A stretch of 64,000 bases of DNA from Mucilaginibacter defluvii (GTDB lineage Bacteria; Bacteroidota; Bacteroidia; Sphingobacteriales; Sphingobacteriaceae), in the NCBI RefSeq assembly GCF_039543225.1, contig NZ_BAABJI010000002.1, forward strand, positions 2,294,001-2,358,000, in the 5' to 3' direction. The notes beneath the pieces were generated by a model. The model saw only the letters and a program-made list of their open reading frames with translations, searched no databases and was not told the origin of the DNA. The position numbers and the translations under genes are program-made. Shown piece by piece: positions 7,312 through 14,765 of this stretch (the stretch's first letter is position 1; each line of letters begins with the position of its first letter).

Positions 7312-8977
7312 AGCTTGCTAAAACATCATTTGCCGCTTTTATTCCCTGGTGAAATGCTTCTTCAAATATAGATATACCACTCAGATCGGTATGTGCAAAA
7401 AACAGGCTGTCATTAACAGCTTGCTGCGCATTTTTTCGATCGGCACCCCAAATGTAGTTTATCTGAGGCGATATCATACCATGGCCCCATACCCAGCCAT
7501 CTACCTGCTCAATGCAGGGGGTTATACCAGGATGCATATACTCCAACTCGGGTATTATAATATCCAGCCATTGCTGATAGGTGCGCGTATAAGCGGCCAG
7601 CCGGGCAATACGTGGCTCGTAGTCGCAAAGCGGCAGGTAATAAGTAATTACTCTTTTCTTTTCGATATTATTTACATGCTGATGACTAGCATTCACATAA
7701 CCTACCGATGCCATGTTGTAAGCAACATTGTCCCAGCATAAACCAGCCCCTTTATTTTGCGGCAAATCATTTACCGTAATATTTGCTACGAACCAGGGCG
7801 AGTAATTAAGCTTATTCAGGTCCAACTGACGCTTCTCACTACCTGCGAATATTTTTTGATTAACAAATTGCGGGCTTGCCATAATTACTTTTTCTGCCTC
7901 AATGGTGTAGGTGATATTCTTCTTAATATCTAAAATTTCTGCAGAAATTCCTCCTCCGCTTTTGAGTGATATTTGGGAACACATCGTCCCTATATGTATA
8001 TGCTCTTTCACATCGCGGGCAAGGATATTCATCAGCCAGCCATTACCTTCAGGCCAGGTAAGTACCGCGTTTTCTTCAGCATTTGCTGCGGTGCCGCGTC
8101 GTGCGGCAAAATAATGTAGGCCTGCCCAGGCAGATACGTCATCGGCTTTTTGCCCGTAGTCGTCTTTACAGCAATAATTTAAATACCAAAGCAGGTAGGG
8201 CGAGGTATATCCATTTTGTGTTAGATATGCTTTAAATGATATTTTATCCAGTTGCCGGTATTTCTGATCAGTTGAACTATTATCCAATGGAATATCAAAA
8301 CCAAATTTTCCGTCTTCGCCCTTTGATTTTTTCAATTCATTTATTAGCGTAAAGAACTTTTTGATTTGTTCCCGGTCATTATCTCCAATACCAAAATCAG
8401 GCACTAAACCCTCCTGCCATTGCCCGTTAATAAGCAGCCGCTCTTCAGGGTCAAAACACAAGTAATAATCGTTGTAAACAGGCTGGGCATTTTCATAATG
8501 GGTTATAACGCCGATGTCCTGCAAAAAATCCAATAGCAAACTGTCGTCGTTATTCGCTATGGTAATGTAATGTGCTCCCAGCGGATAAGATGAAACAGCA
8601 TTATTGCCACAATGAGAATTACCACCCATATGATCTTCCAGCTCAACTAGTTCAAAATCGTGGTGCCCATGCTTCTTTAGCCAGCGCGCGGCAGATAAGC
8701 CGGAAATACCGCTCCCTATAATAAGCGTTTTAATTTGACGCACCGCTGTCGGTTCAGGCAGCGGCGTTTTATCACGCAGAACATGTCCAGCTTTCGCATT
8801 AGGGCCTCTTAAGCTACCCTTGATATGTTCATATCTATTACCAGGTTTGATTTTTTTAAGACAGCCGGTTAGCAGAATACCTGATGTAACAAGGCCAGCC
8901 TTCAAAAGAAAGGATCTGCGGCTGATGCTTTCAAGCAAATCTTTTTTCTTATAGTACCGCGGCCCACTCATCCTCAA
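7289..8977 (-). CDS. FAD-dependent amine-oxidase-like oxidoreductase, Tat-exported lipoprotein
   Basis: 562-residue flavoprotein. The N-terminus has a twin-arginine motif, SRRSFLL (R20, R21), a hydrophobic stretch and a lipobox LTGC (36-39), so it should be exported folded and lipid-anchored at Cys39. The dinucleotide-binding motif LIIGSGISGLSAA begins at residue 85 and is followed by an acidic VELEDHMGGNS, as in monoamine-oxidase/phytoene-desaturase-type enzymes. The C-terminus (FFAHTDLSGISIFEEAFHQG) matches the second FAD-binding block of that superfamily. It overlaps the upstream spermidine-synthase-like gene by 29 bp. In this operon a natural role is oxidation of a polyamine-type product outside the cytoplasm; the substrate is not known. 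Confidence 0.8.
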   Translation of the reverse strand: MRMSGPRYYKKKDLLESISRRSFLLKAGLVTSGILLTGCLKKIKPGNRYEHIKGSLRGPNAKAGHVLRDKTPLPEPTAVRQIKTLIIGSGISGLSAARWLKKHGHHDFELVELEDHMGGNSHCGNNAVSSYPLGAHYITIANNDDSLLLDFLQDIGVITHYENAQPVYNDYYLCFDPEERLLINGQWQEGLVPDFGIGDNDREQIKKFFTLINELKKSKGEDGKFGFDIPLDNSSTDQKYRQLDKISFKAYLTQNGYTSPYLLWYLNYCCKDDYGQKADDVSAWAGLHYFAARRGTAANAEENAVLTWPEGNGWLMNILARDVKEHIHIGTMCSQISLKSGGGISAEILDIKKNITYTIEAEKVIMASPQFVNQKIFAGSEKRQLDLNKLNYSPWFVANITVNDLPQNKGAGLCWDNVAYNMASVGYVNASHQHVNNIEKKRVITYYLPLCDYEPRIARLAAYTRTYQQWLDIIIPELEYMHPGITPCIEQVDGWVWGHGMISPQINYIWGADRKNAQQAVNDSLFFAHTDLSGISIFEEAFHQGIKAANDVLASYEQHGNK

Positions 8978-10457
8978 AATACTTTACCAGTACCTGGTTG
9001 TTCAGTTTATTAACCTCTGTCTCAACTCGGGCCATATCATGCGGAAAATACAGCATTTGATTAAGGCTGCCCACTGAAATAAAGCGCATACCAGGTAAGT
9101 ACCGGGTGGGCTTTTTATAGGTATGGTTTTCTGTGGCCATTATATAACCCCAATCGCCAAATGAAGGGACGTAATTGTGGTATGGAATGGTATGCAAACC
9201 TACCGAGTGCAATGTTTTATCAACTGTCCAGAATGACTTGGGCGCTACGTACGGCGAGGTTGATTGTACTACCATAATGCCATTGGGCGCCAATATGCTT
9301 TTTACCAAGCTATAAAATGTGTTGGTATATAATTTACCTACCGAAAAATTTGATGGATCGGGAAAATCTATGACAATAAAATCGAATTTCCTGTTTTGCT
9401 TACGTATCCAGCTAAAAGCATCAGCATTAGTAACTTTTACTTTAGGCGATAATAACGATCTTTTGTTAAGGTTCAAAAGCATGGTATTCGATTTAAACAA
9501 CGCAGTCATACCTTTATCAAGATCGACAAGTGTAATCGAACGTACTTGCGGGTAACGTAATATTTCCCGAACGGCTAGACCATCGCCACCACCCATTACA
9601 AGGACGTTCTTAGCATTGGGCAATGCCTGCAAACCGGGATGTACCAAAGCTTCGTGATAGCGGTATTCATCATCAGAACTGAACTGTAGATTACCATTAA
9701 GAAACAGGCGCAGTACTTTGCCTTTTTTAGTAAGTACAATACGCTGATAGGATGTGCTTTTTGAGTAAATGATGGTATCACTATACGTCATGCTCTCGGC
9801 ATAACTGGTAATGGTGTTGGCATAGACAAAACCTATCAGCAAACCCAAAATACTTATAATAGCGCTGGTTTGTAAGTAACCGGCTGCCTTTACTTCGTTT
9901 TTAAAGTTAATACAAACTATAAGGGCCACCGTAACATTTAAAATACCAACCAGGTACGATGTTTTTACAAGGCCAAGGTAGGGTATCAGCAGCAGCGGGA
10001 AGACTAATGATGCGAGTAATGCGCCGATATAGTCGAAGGTAAAAACCCTTGAAACAAGATCTTTAAACTCATACCTGTCTTTCAGGATGCGCATTAACAG
10101 AGGGATTTCAAGCCCCACCAATATGCCTGTTATGCCGACCAGGCTGTATAAAATAATGCGGAACGAAGCGGCATTTTCAAATACCAAAAATAAAATGGTT
10201 GAGCTGGTGCCGCCAACTATACCTACCAGTATCTCTAACTGGATAAACCAGTATACAATATTCTTTTCAAAATACTTAGATATCCATGAACCAATACCCA
10301 TGGAAAAAAGATACGCGCCAATAATGGTTGAGAACTGCGTCACCGAATCGCCCAACAGGTAACTGGCAAGCGTCCCGGCAATCAGTTCGTATATTAACCC
10401 GCAGGTGGCTACAACAAAAACCGACAGCAGCAGCAATACATGCAGCTTTTTATTCAT
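8949..10457 (-). CDS. Membrane-anchored spermidine synthase-like aminopropyltransferase
   Basis: 502-residue protein in two halves. Residues 1-220 contain about seven hydrophobic helices (LLSVFVVATCGLIYELIAGT, then further helices). Residues 270-480 form a spermidine-synthase-type Rossmann domain with VLVMGGGDGLAVREIL, the acidic ITLVDLDKG and DFIVIDFPDPSN, the last supplying the catalytic Asp region of aminopropyltransferases. Fusion of a 7-TM module to a SpeE-like domain is a known architecture. The enzyme would transfer an aminopropyl group from decarboxylated SAM, or a related group, to an acceptor at the membrane. A SpeD-like gene opens the same operon. The stop overlaps the oxidoreductase start and the ATG is 1 bp after the DUF350 gene stop. 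Confidence 0.82.
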   Translation of the reverse strand: MNKKLHVLLLLSVFVVATCGLIYELIAGTLASYLLGDSVTQFSTIIGAYLFSMGIGSWISKYFEKNIVYWFIQLEILVGIVGGTSSTILFLVFENAASFRIILYSLVGITGILVGLEIPLLMRILKDRYEFKDLVSRVFTFDYIGALLASLVFPLLLIPYLGLVKTSYLVGILNVTVALIVCINFKNEVKAAGYLQTSAIISILGLLIGFVYANTITSYAESMTYSDTIIYSKSTSYQRIVLTKKGKVLRLFLNGNLQFSSDDEYRYHEALVHPGLQALPNAKNVLVMGGGDGLAVREILRYPQVRSITLVDLDKGMTALFKSNTMLLNLNKRSLLSPKVKVTNADAFSWIRKQNRKFDFIVIDFPDPSNFSVGKLYTNTFYSLVKSILAPNGIMVVQSTSPYVAPKSFWTVDKTLHSVGLHTIPYHNYVPSFGDWGYIMATENHTYKKPTRYLPGMRFISVGSLNQMLYFPHDMARVETEVNKLNNQVLVKYFEDEWAAVL

Positions 10458-10458
10458 A

Positions 10459-10683
10459 TTAACCGTGTATTGCAGAGCTGATGATAATAGCCACCGCTAT
10501 CATAAATGATGCGCATACAATGGCTAATGCAATGTTATGTTTTTCAATAATCTCTTTCCATAAATTTTCAGGAGTGATTTTTTCAATGATCCAAAAGGCG
10601 ATCAATAATATAAGGATGCCTATTACCGAGTATACTATCGAGGCCACTATGTACTTGAAATTGATTAATTCGTGTAAGCTCAT
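10459..10683 (-). CDS. DUF350-like small inner-membrane protein
   Basis: 74-residue protein with two hydrophobic helices, YIVASIVYSVIGILILLIAF and IALAIVCASFMIAVAIIIS, joined by a charged loop (KITPENLWKEIIEKHN). This is one half of the DUF350 (YjfL-type) repeat. The start chosen is the ATG at 10681-10683 (MSLHELIN). A longer open frame extends upstream, but that extension is the shadow of the preceding 56-residue gene. DUF350 genes are known to neighbour polyamine-type synthases, PspA and DUF4178 genes. The function is unknown; a membrane-stress or transport role is inference. Confidence 0.7.
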   Translation of the reverse strand: MSLHELINFKYIVASIVYSVIGILILLIAFWIIEKITPENLWKEIIEKHNIALAIVCASFMIAVAIIISSAIHG

Positions 10684-10693
10684 GATATTTAGT

Positions 10694-10864
10694 TTATTTA
10701 TGATAAAATCTTCTTCCGCCGCTACTTGTGTGGCTGTTACTGTTATCGGTGTTTTTCTCCACTCTGCTTTCCCAGTATACCAAACCGGTATAACGGGCAT
10801 ACGCAAAATAGCCTACAATCAGCAAGGCAATAACCACGTAAAACCGTATAGTTTTAAATTCCAT
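10694..10864 (-). CDS. 56-residue single-pass membrane protein
   Basis: Small gene that fits exactly between its neighbours. Its ATG (10862-10864) overlaps the stop of the DUF4178 gene by one base (TAATG), and its stop at 10694-10696 is 10 bp before the DUF350 start. The product starts MEFKTIRFYVVIALLIVGYF, a single N-terminal membrane helix, followed by a Ser/Asn/His-rich tail (NTDNSNSHTSSGGRRFYHK). No family is recognised. The tight fit in the operon argues that it is translated. It may anchor or assist the DUF350 or DUF4178 protein. Confidence 0.6.
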   Translation of the reverse strand: MEFKTIRFYVVIALLIVGYFAYARYTGLVYWESRVEKNTDNSNSHTSSGGRRFYHK

Positions 10865-12186
10865 TATTCTCCGCCCTCCTCATAAGGTGAATAATCGCTG
10901 TTCAACCAGCGCTGTTTTTCATAATTCCTCATCCGGTACCAGCAATAAAGTGGATACAGGCAAAGTACCAGGCAGGTGATGATAAAGTTCATCCATGTGG
11001 CTATATTAGTAGTGATCCTTATCCGCAAACTGTTTTCTAATGGGTTACCTGACGCCGGATATATATTTAAATGATATTTACCCTGGGGAATGGAAGAAAG
11101 CAGAACAGTAGCGTTTTGCGAACCTTCGCTCCAGCTTTCGCCACCTTCATATCCGTGATAATATTCTATTCCCTCAGTTACCTCCCATGTTTGATTTGAT
11201 TTTTCGTTCACCAGTACTATGGTCGCTTCAAGCCAGTTGTTATCAACAAAAGATTCAATGTCGAACTCGACAGCTGCCGATTTTTCATCAATATTAAACG
11301 CCGGTGTGGCAAAAGGCTTAAAGTCATCGCCGGTTTTAGTAGTATCGCGTGCAATACTGAAAGTTTCATCCATAACTACATTCTCGGGCTTCATGGTCAT
11401 GGATATTACCTGAATTATAAGCAGCAGCGCGATTAATATACCTGTAAACCGCGACACGGTGTACCATCGGCTATAATGTTTTGAAAACTGGTTGGCGCCA
11501 ATACCAATTTTCTCGGGGAATAGCTTTACGTCTATATTAAACGCTGTAGCAATTTCCGCCGGCTCGGTATATTCACCCAAGTAATGGTCAGCCAAACTGG
11601 TACCGGGTTTATCCTGCTCCTTGAAGATTATAAAGGGCGGGGCAACGAACTCAGCAGTCTTAATTTTTTCGTGTAACGGGTCCCAATCAAATTCCCCTAT
11701 CAGGTTAGTTACAACAGCCGTGTATTTATTAAACAGCCCATACTCTATGTTGTTGTATTCAATAAAGTTCCAATTGTTCTTTCCTAATTTATCAAGCTCC
11801 GGATAAAACTCCTTTCCGGCTACAAAATTCCAATGCCCGTCGTATTCGGCCAGCGTTGCATAACCCTTTTCATAATTGTATAATATATATTCGCGCCAGC
11901 CATATATAGTATCTTTTTCCTTTTTTTGAAGAAACGCGATAATCTTAAAGGGGATACCTTTTAATACCCCTTCGCTGCCCAAGGGTATAACCGGCTGGAT
12001 AGTTATTTTATTAGCCTGCTTTTGCGTAAGGGCTGTAGTATCAGTGATAAACCGGTTAAATGATTGACAGGAGGTACAAACATAAAACTCACTTCCGGCG
12101 GGATCATACAATGTCCGTATCTTACGGCAATTTGGGCAAGACACTTCTTCAGGCTCAGGAAAAGCTTTCAAGTTAGTTGTTGCCAT
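10864..12186 (-). CDS. DUF4178-domain membrane protein with N-terminal zinc ribbon
   Basis: 440-residue protein. Residues 16-45 hold two CxxC pairs (SCPNCRK and YVCTSC), a zinc ribbon. Residues about 60-230 fit the DUF4178 beta-rich domain (GIPFKIIAFLQKKE, YGWREYILYNYEKGYATLAE, DGHWNFV). A membrane helix (FTGILIALLLIIQVISM) follows, then an extracytoplasmic beta-domain and a C-terminal helix (WMNFIITCLVLCLYPLYCWY). DUF4178 proteins commonly neighbour SpeD, SpeE-like and DUF350 genes, but no biochemical role is established that I know of. The start is 3 bp after the speD stop, so it belongs to the same transcript. A scaffold for the membrane enzymes is a reasonable guess. Confidence 0.75.
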   Translation of the reverse strand: MATTNLKAFPEPEEVSCPNCRKIRTLYDPAGSEFYVCTSCQSFNRFITDTTALTQKQANKITIQPVIPLGSEGVLKGIPFKIIAFLQKKEKDTIYGWREYILYNYEKGYATLAEYDGHWNFVAGKEFYPELDKLGKNNWNFIEYNNIEYGLFNKYTAVVTNLIGEFDWDPLHEKIKTAEFVAPPFIIFKEQDKPGTSLADHYLGEYTEPAEIATAFNIDVKLFPEKIGIGANQFSKHYSRWYTVSRFTGILIALLLIIQVISMTMKPENVVMDETFSIARDTTKTGDDFKPFATPAFNIDEKSAAVEFDIESFVDNNWLEATIVLVNEKSNQTWEVTEGIEYYHGYEGGESWSEGSQNATVLLSSIPQGKYHLNIYPASGNPLENSLRIRITTNIATWMNFIITCLVLCLYPLYCWYRMRNYEKQRWLNSDYSPYEEGGE

Positions 12187-12189
12187 CTG

Positions 12190-12543
12190 TTACCTGGTTA
12201 TTTCGTTTTTTTGGTGTTCCACACCGTCAAAAAAGGCCAACACTTCCGCATAAAATTGTTTCACTTTATCCGAGTTGTCTTTCTGATAATTCGACAGAAA
12301 AATATCAAAGGTTGCCAGCCCAAATTCGGGCCAGGTATGTATTGACAAATGCGATTCTGTTAAGCAGATTACAGCCGTAAAGCCGCCGCCGTCAAACTCG
12401 TGATAAACCTCGCCGACCTTGCTTAGAGACAGTTTATCTATCAGTTTATTAAACAAAAACCTGCATGGTGAGCATGCCGAGAGGTACTCGGTTTTTGCTG
12501 TAGTAAATTCAGCTAAAATATGTAATCCGGGTTGATAAGGCAT
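12190..12543 (-). CDS. speD: SpeD-like pyruvoyl decarboxylase (SAM decarboxylase family)
   Basis: 117-residue class 1b prokaryotic SpeD homologue. Residues 61-73 read LTESHLSIHTWPE. Ser64 is the self-cleaving serine that becomes the pyruvoyl group, and His69 matches the processing histidine. The family's catalytic proton donor (Cys83 in Thermotoga maritima, 20 residues after the pyruvoyl serine) aligns with Ser84 here (IFLSNYQ), so the standard cysteine is missing. SpeD relatives that decarboxylate arginine or ornithine instead of SAM are known. This one may be such a variant, or may have another substrate. It is the first gene of the operon, so its product probably feeds the SpeE-like membrane enzyme. 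Confidence 0.8.
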   Translation of the reverse strand: MPYQPGLHILAEFTTAKTEYLSACSPCRFLFNKLIDKLSLSKVGEVYHEFDGGGFTAVICLTESHLSIHTWPEFGLATFDIFLSNYQKDNSDKVKQFYAEVLAFFDGVEHQKNEITR

Positions 12544-12698
12544 TTTAGTATATACCTCAAAAATATGAATTAATTCAATTCTTACATCATTATATTGAAG
12601 TTAGATGTTATTGGGATATTCTTAGTAGAACATCAAAATGTCTTCTCAACGAGATAGACCATAACTAAGTGAGAGTGCCTGTAAATCTTCCTTCAAAT

Positions 12699-12861
12699 GG
12701 TTCGAGTTTAGTCCTGTTGGGGCTACCGTTCACAGCGAGCCCGAATAGGACTCGAACCAACTAAAGAGAAGCGGCAAATTGTTGCAAATTTAAAATGAGG
12801 TGGTTCGAAGAAAGTCCAATGGGGTTCACGAAGCCAAAGAGAACCCTTTGGTGTTCGAACC
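12699..12861. repeat. Double-hairpin intergenic repeat, copy 1
   Basis: The 382-bp gap between the speD gene and the RNA-repair operon has no gene but holds two hairpins. Hairpin A (12699-12758, 60 nt) opens GGTTCGAG and closes CTCGAACC, with a further pairing GTCCT/AGGAC and GGGCT/AGCCC. Hairpin B (12802-12861) opens GGTTCGAA and closes TTCGAACC, with inner pairing GGGTTC/GAACCC. The linker GCGGCAAATTGTTGCAAATT is shared with the copy at 21.1 kb. An 'agtccagtaaggtct' block follows. Hairpin arms resemble tRNA T-arms. Confidence 0.75.
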
Positions 12862-12925
12862 AAAATCTAAAATGCAAATTGGCGTAAATCTCTAAGGAAG
12901 TAATCCGAGAAGTGTCCAGTAAGGT

Positions 12926-13996
12926 CTAATCACTCTGATAGAATTCAGTTCGTATTCGAACTAATAATTCATCAGTTTTTTCAACATCCGGATTGTCAGG
13001 CAAATCAGCTTTGTTATATAAGTCTGTAATCTTTTCCATCTTATCTTCGACCATCTGCATTAGATCATCGAATTCAAACTCCCCACTGCGAATTTTAAGC
13101 AGAAAATCACGGTCACCGCGTTTGACGACTACCCGTTGATACAAGGCAATTTCTTCAGCCATGCTCAAAAGCCGAAAGGTGTGCATCATATTCTTGGCAT
13201 CATAACTTTTGCCATGTGATAATGTACTTTGATATCGTTGTTCGTTCCGCTTCTCTTGCCATTCCACATACTCCTTATATTCACGGCAGTAAATAGAATA
13301 ACTATCCTTATTAAAGTTCATCACGGCAATATTTCCTACTTCTTTAGGTATAGAACTTAATTGCACGTCATCAGCATCCGGGCCAGATGAAATTCCTTTA
13401 AGCCGCCCCACTGTTAACTGCGATTGATGGTACAGCAAGTAAACGTTTCTAAAATGATCCAGATTCACTAAGCCACATTCTTCCTGGCTGAAGCCATGTT
13501 TTTTTAGCCATTCTTTTAACGGGATACTGCCATTATTGTAGATCACAAAGCAAAAATCTAGTACAGATTTACGTTCGGCGTCTAGCGGTTTGTTTATCTT
13601 TTTATTTAATCCTCGGGCTTTTCTGATCTGTGTTTGAGCATATCCTGCGAATGTTTCCAGGCAAAGTTTCGACAGAAAATCCACAGGTTTGATCAAATCT
13701 ATTAATGGGTGACGAAATAACACATGCTCCTTTGGTGTGCTTAACAATTCCAGTATGTTAGGGTTGTTCTTCGTTAGCAGTTCCAGGAAACGGCCTACCT
13801 CAAAATAAACTTCATCGTTAGATGCATTAGCTATTTGATCTTGCCGCTCAAAACCATATAACTGCTTTTGAGGCATAATAAATATCCCTTTCTTATCGAT
13901 GTCAGAGCCAGCCACATTCAGGTTATAAGCCGTGCTGCCGCTAACACAATCTAATAATATCAGCTGCTTTTGCTGCTTTAGCTGCTCGTAAGTCAT
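12926..13996 (-). CDS. COG3541-type nucleotidyltransferase (second of the pair)
   Basis: 356-residue protein with a polymerase-beta-type nucleotidyltransferase core at the N-terminus: VSGSTAYNLNVAGSDIDKKG carries the Gly-Ser pair (G20, S21) and metal-binding D32 and D34. The remaining 300 residues are mostly helical. Such proteins (YcgL/RlaP-like) recur beside RNA-repair genes. The ATG overlaps the stop of the preceding nucleotidyltransferase by 4 bp (ATGA). The paralogue upstream is 105 residues shorter, so the two may form a heteromer or have split substrates. Likely activity is nucleotide transfer to an RNA end; the substrate is unknown. Confidence 0.75.
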   Translation of the reverse strand: MTYEQLKQQKQLILLDCVSGSTAYNLNVAGSDIDKKGIFIMPQKQLYGFERQDQIANASNDEVYFEVGRFLELLTKNNPNILELLSTPKEHVLFRHPLIDLIKPVDFLSKLCLETFAGYAQTQIRKARGLNKKINKPLDAERKSVLDFCFVIYNNGSIPLKEWLKKHGFSQEECGLVNLDHFRNVYLLYHQSQLTVGRLKGISSGPDADDVQLSSIPKEVGNIAVMNFNKDSYSIYCREYKEYVEWQEKRNEQRYQSTLSHGKSYDAKNMMHTFRLLSMAEEIALYQRVVVKRGDRDFLLKIRSGEFEFDDLMQMVEDKMEKITDLYNKADLPDNPDVEKTDELLVRIRTEFYQSD

Positions 13997-14748
13997 GGCT
14001 TTAAATACTTTCTAAAAACTTCATTCAATTCATCCGCATCTTTTTTATCTGATGGCATAAGCGGCATTTGTTCCTGGCAATTATTCAGGATATCAGTTAA
14101 CCACTCGTTAAGCAATGCAACTGGCTTTATGAACGCCTTTTCATCTGCTGTTTTCTTTTGATCCAGCAAATCATCTATGCTCTTTTGAACTTTTTGATCG
14201 CTTATCAATACCCGCAGTTTATCAAACTCCATTGGAGGCACTGTCTGTTTTTCTACTATCCATTGGCAGGCCAAGGCAGGTCGCAGCGCATAAAAGTAAC
14301 GCTTCAGCTTTACAATGTCGCTCTGCAGATCATCCCTAAGCGTATTGTTAGCCATGGATAAATAATGATTGCCACCTGAACGTAACGAAAAATACGCCGG
14401 CATTAAGCCTCGTAGTTCATTAGTAAAAATATTATCCTGATGATAAACGATAGGAGATTGCAGCCACTCATATAAAGGGCCATTAGATTTGAGAAACAGC
14501 TTTAAAGCTTTCTTCAAATCCCAGCCGCCGATATCCAATACCTCGTTAACCGGGAGGCCAACCACATCTGGCATTTCTGCAATGCTCAGATAATGGTTGA
14601 CATTCCGGGCGTAAATAAAACGAACATCAAAGTCACTATCGGGCGAGGCAAAGCCCCATGCCCGACTGCCCGATTCGCAAGCGTACAGTATCCTTATATT
14701 TTCCGATTGCTCAAGTTCCGCTAACTTTTGCAGGATGATCTCTTTCAT
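13993..14748 (-). CDS. COG3541-type nucleotidyltransferase (first of the pair)
   Basis: 251-residue nucleotidyltransferase-superfamily protein. ACESGSRAWGFASPDSDFDVR (residues 23-43, shown in part) gives the G27-S28 turn and acidic residues D39 and D41 that bind metal and NTP. It resembles the COG3541/RlaP-type proteins found in RNA-repair clusters. It starts 17 bp after the pnkp stop and overlaps the next nucleotidyltransferase by 4 bp, so it is cotranscribed with hen1 and pnkp. It may add nucleotides or another group to tRNA or RNA ends during repair. The role is inferred from context. Confidence 0.78.
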   Translation of the reverse strand: MKEIILQKLAELEQSENIRILYACESGSRAWGFASPDSDFDVRFIYARNVNHYLSIAEMPDVVGLPVNEVLDIGGWDLKKALKLFLKSNGPLYEWLQSPIVYHQDNIFTNELRGLMPAYFSLRSGGNHYLSMANNTLRDDLQSDIVKLKRYFYALRPALACQWIVEKQTVPPMEFDKLRVLISDQKVQKSIDDLLDQKKTADEKAFIKPVALLNEWLTDILNNCQEQMPLMPSDKKDADELNEVFRKYLKP

Positions 14749-14765
14749 GTTCGTAAATTATTCAT

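Noticed and set aside
7349..7741. 130-codon plus-strand frame opposite the FAD oxidoreductase
   Set aside because: It lies wholly antisense to a gene with intact FAD motifs and shows no family features.
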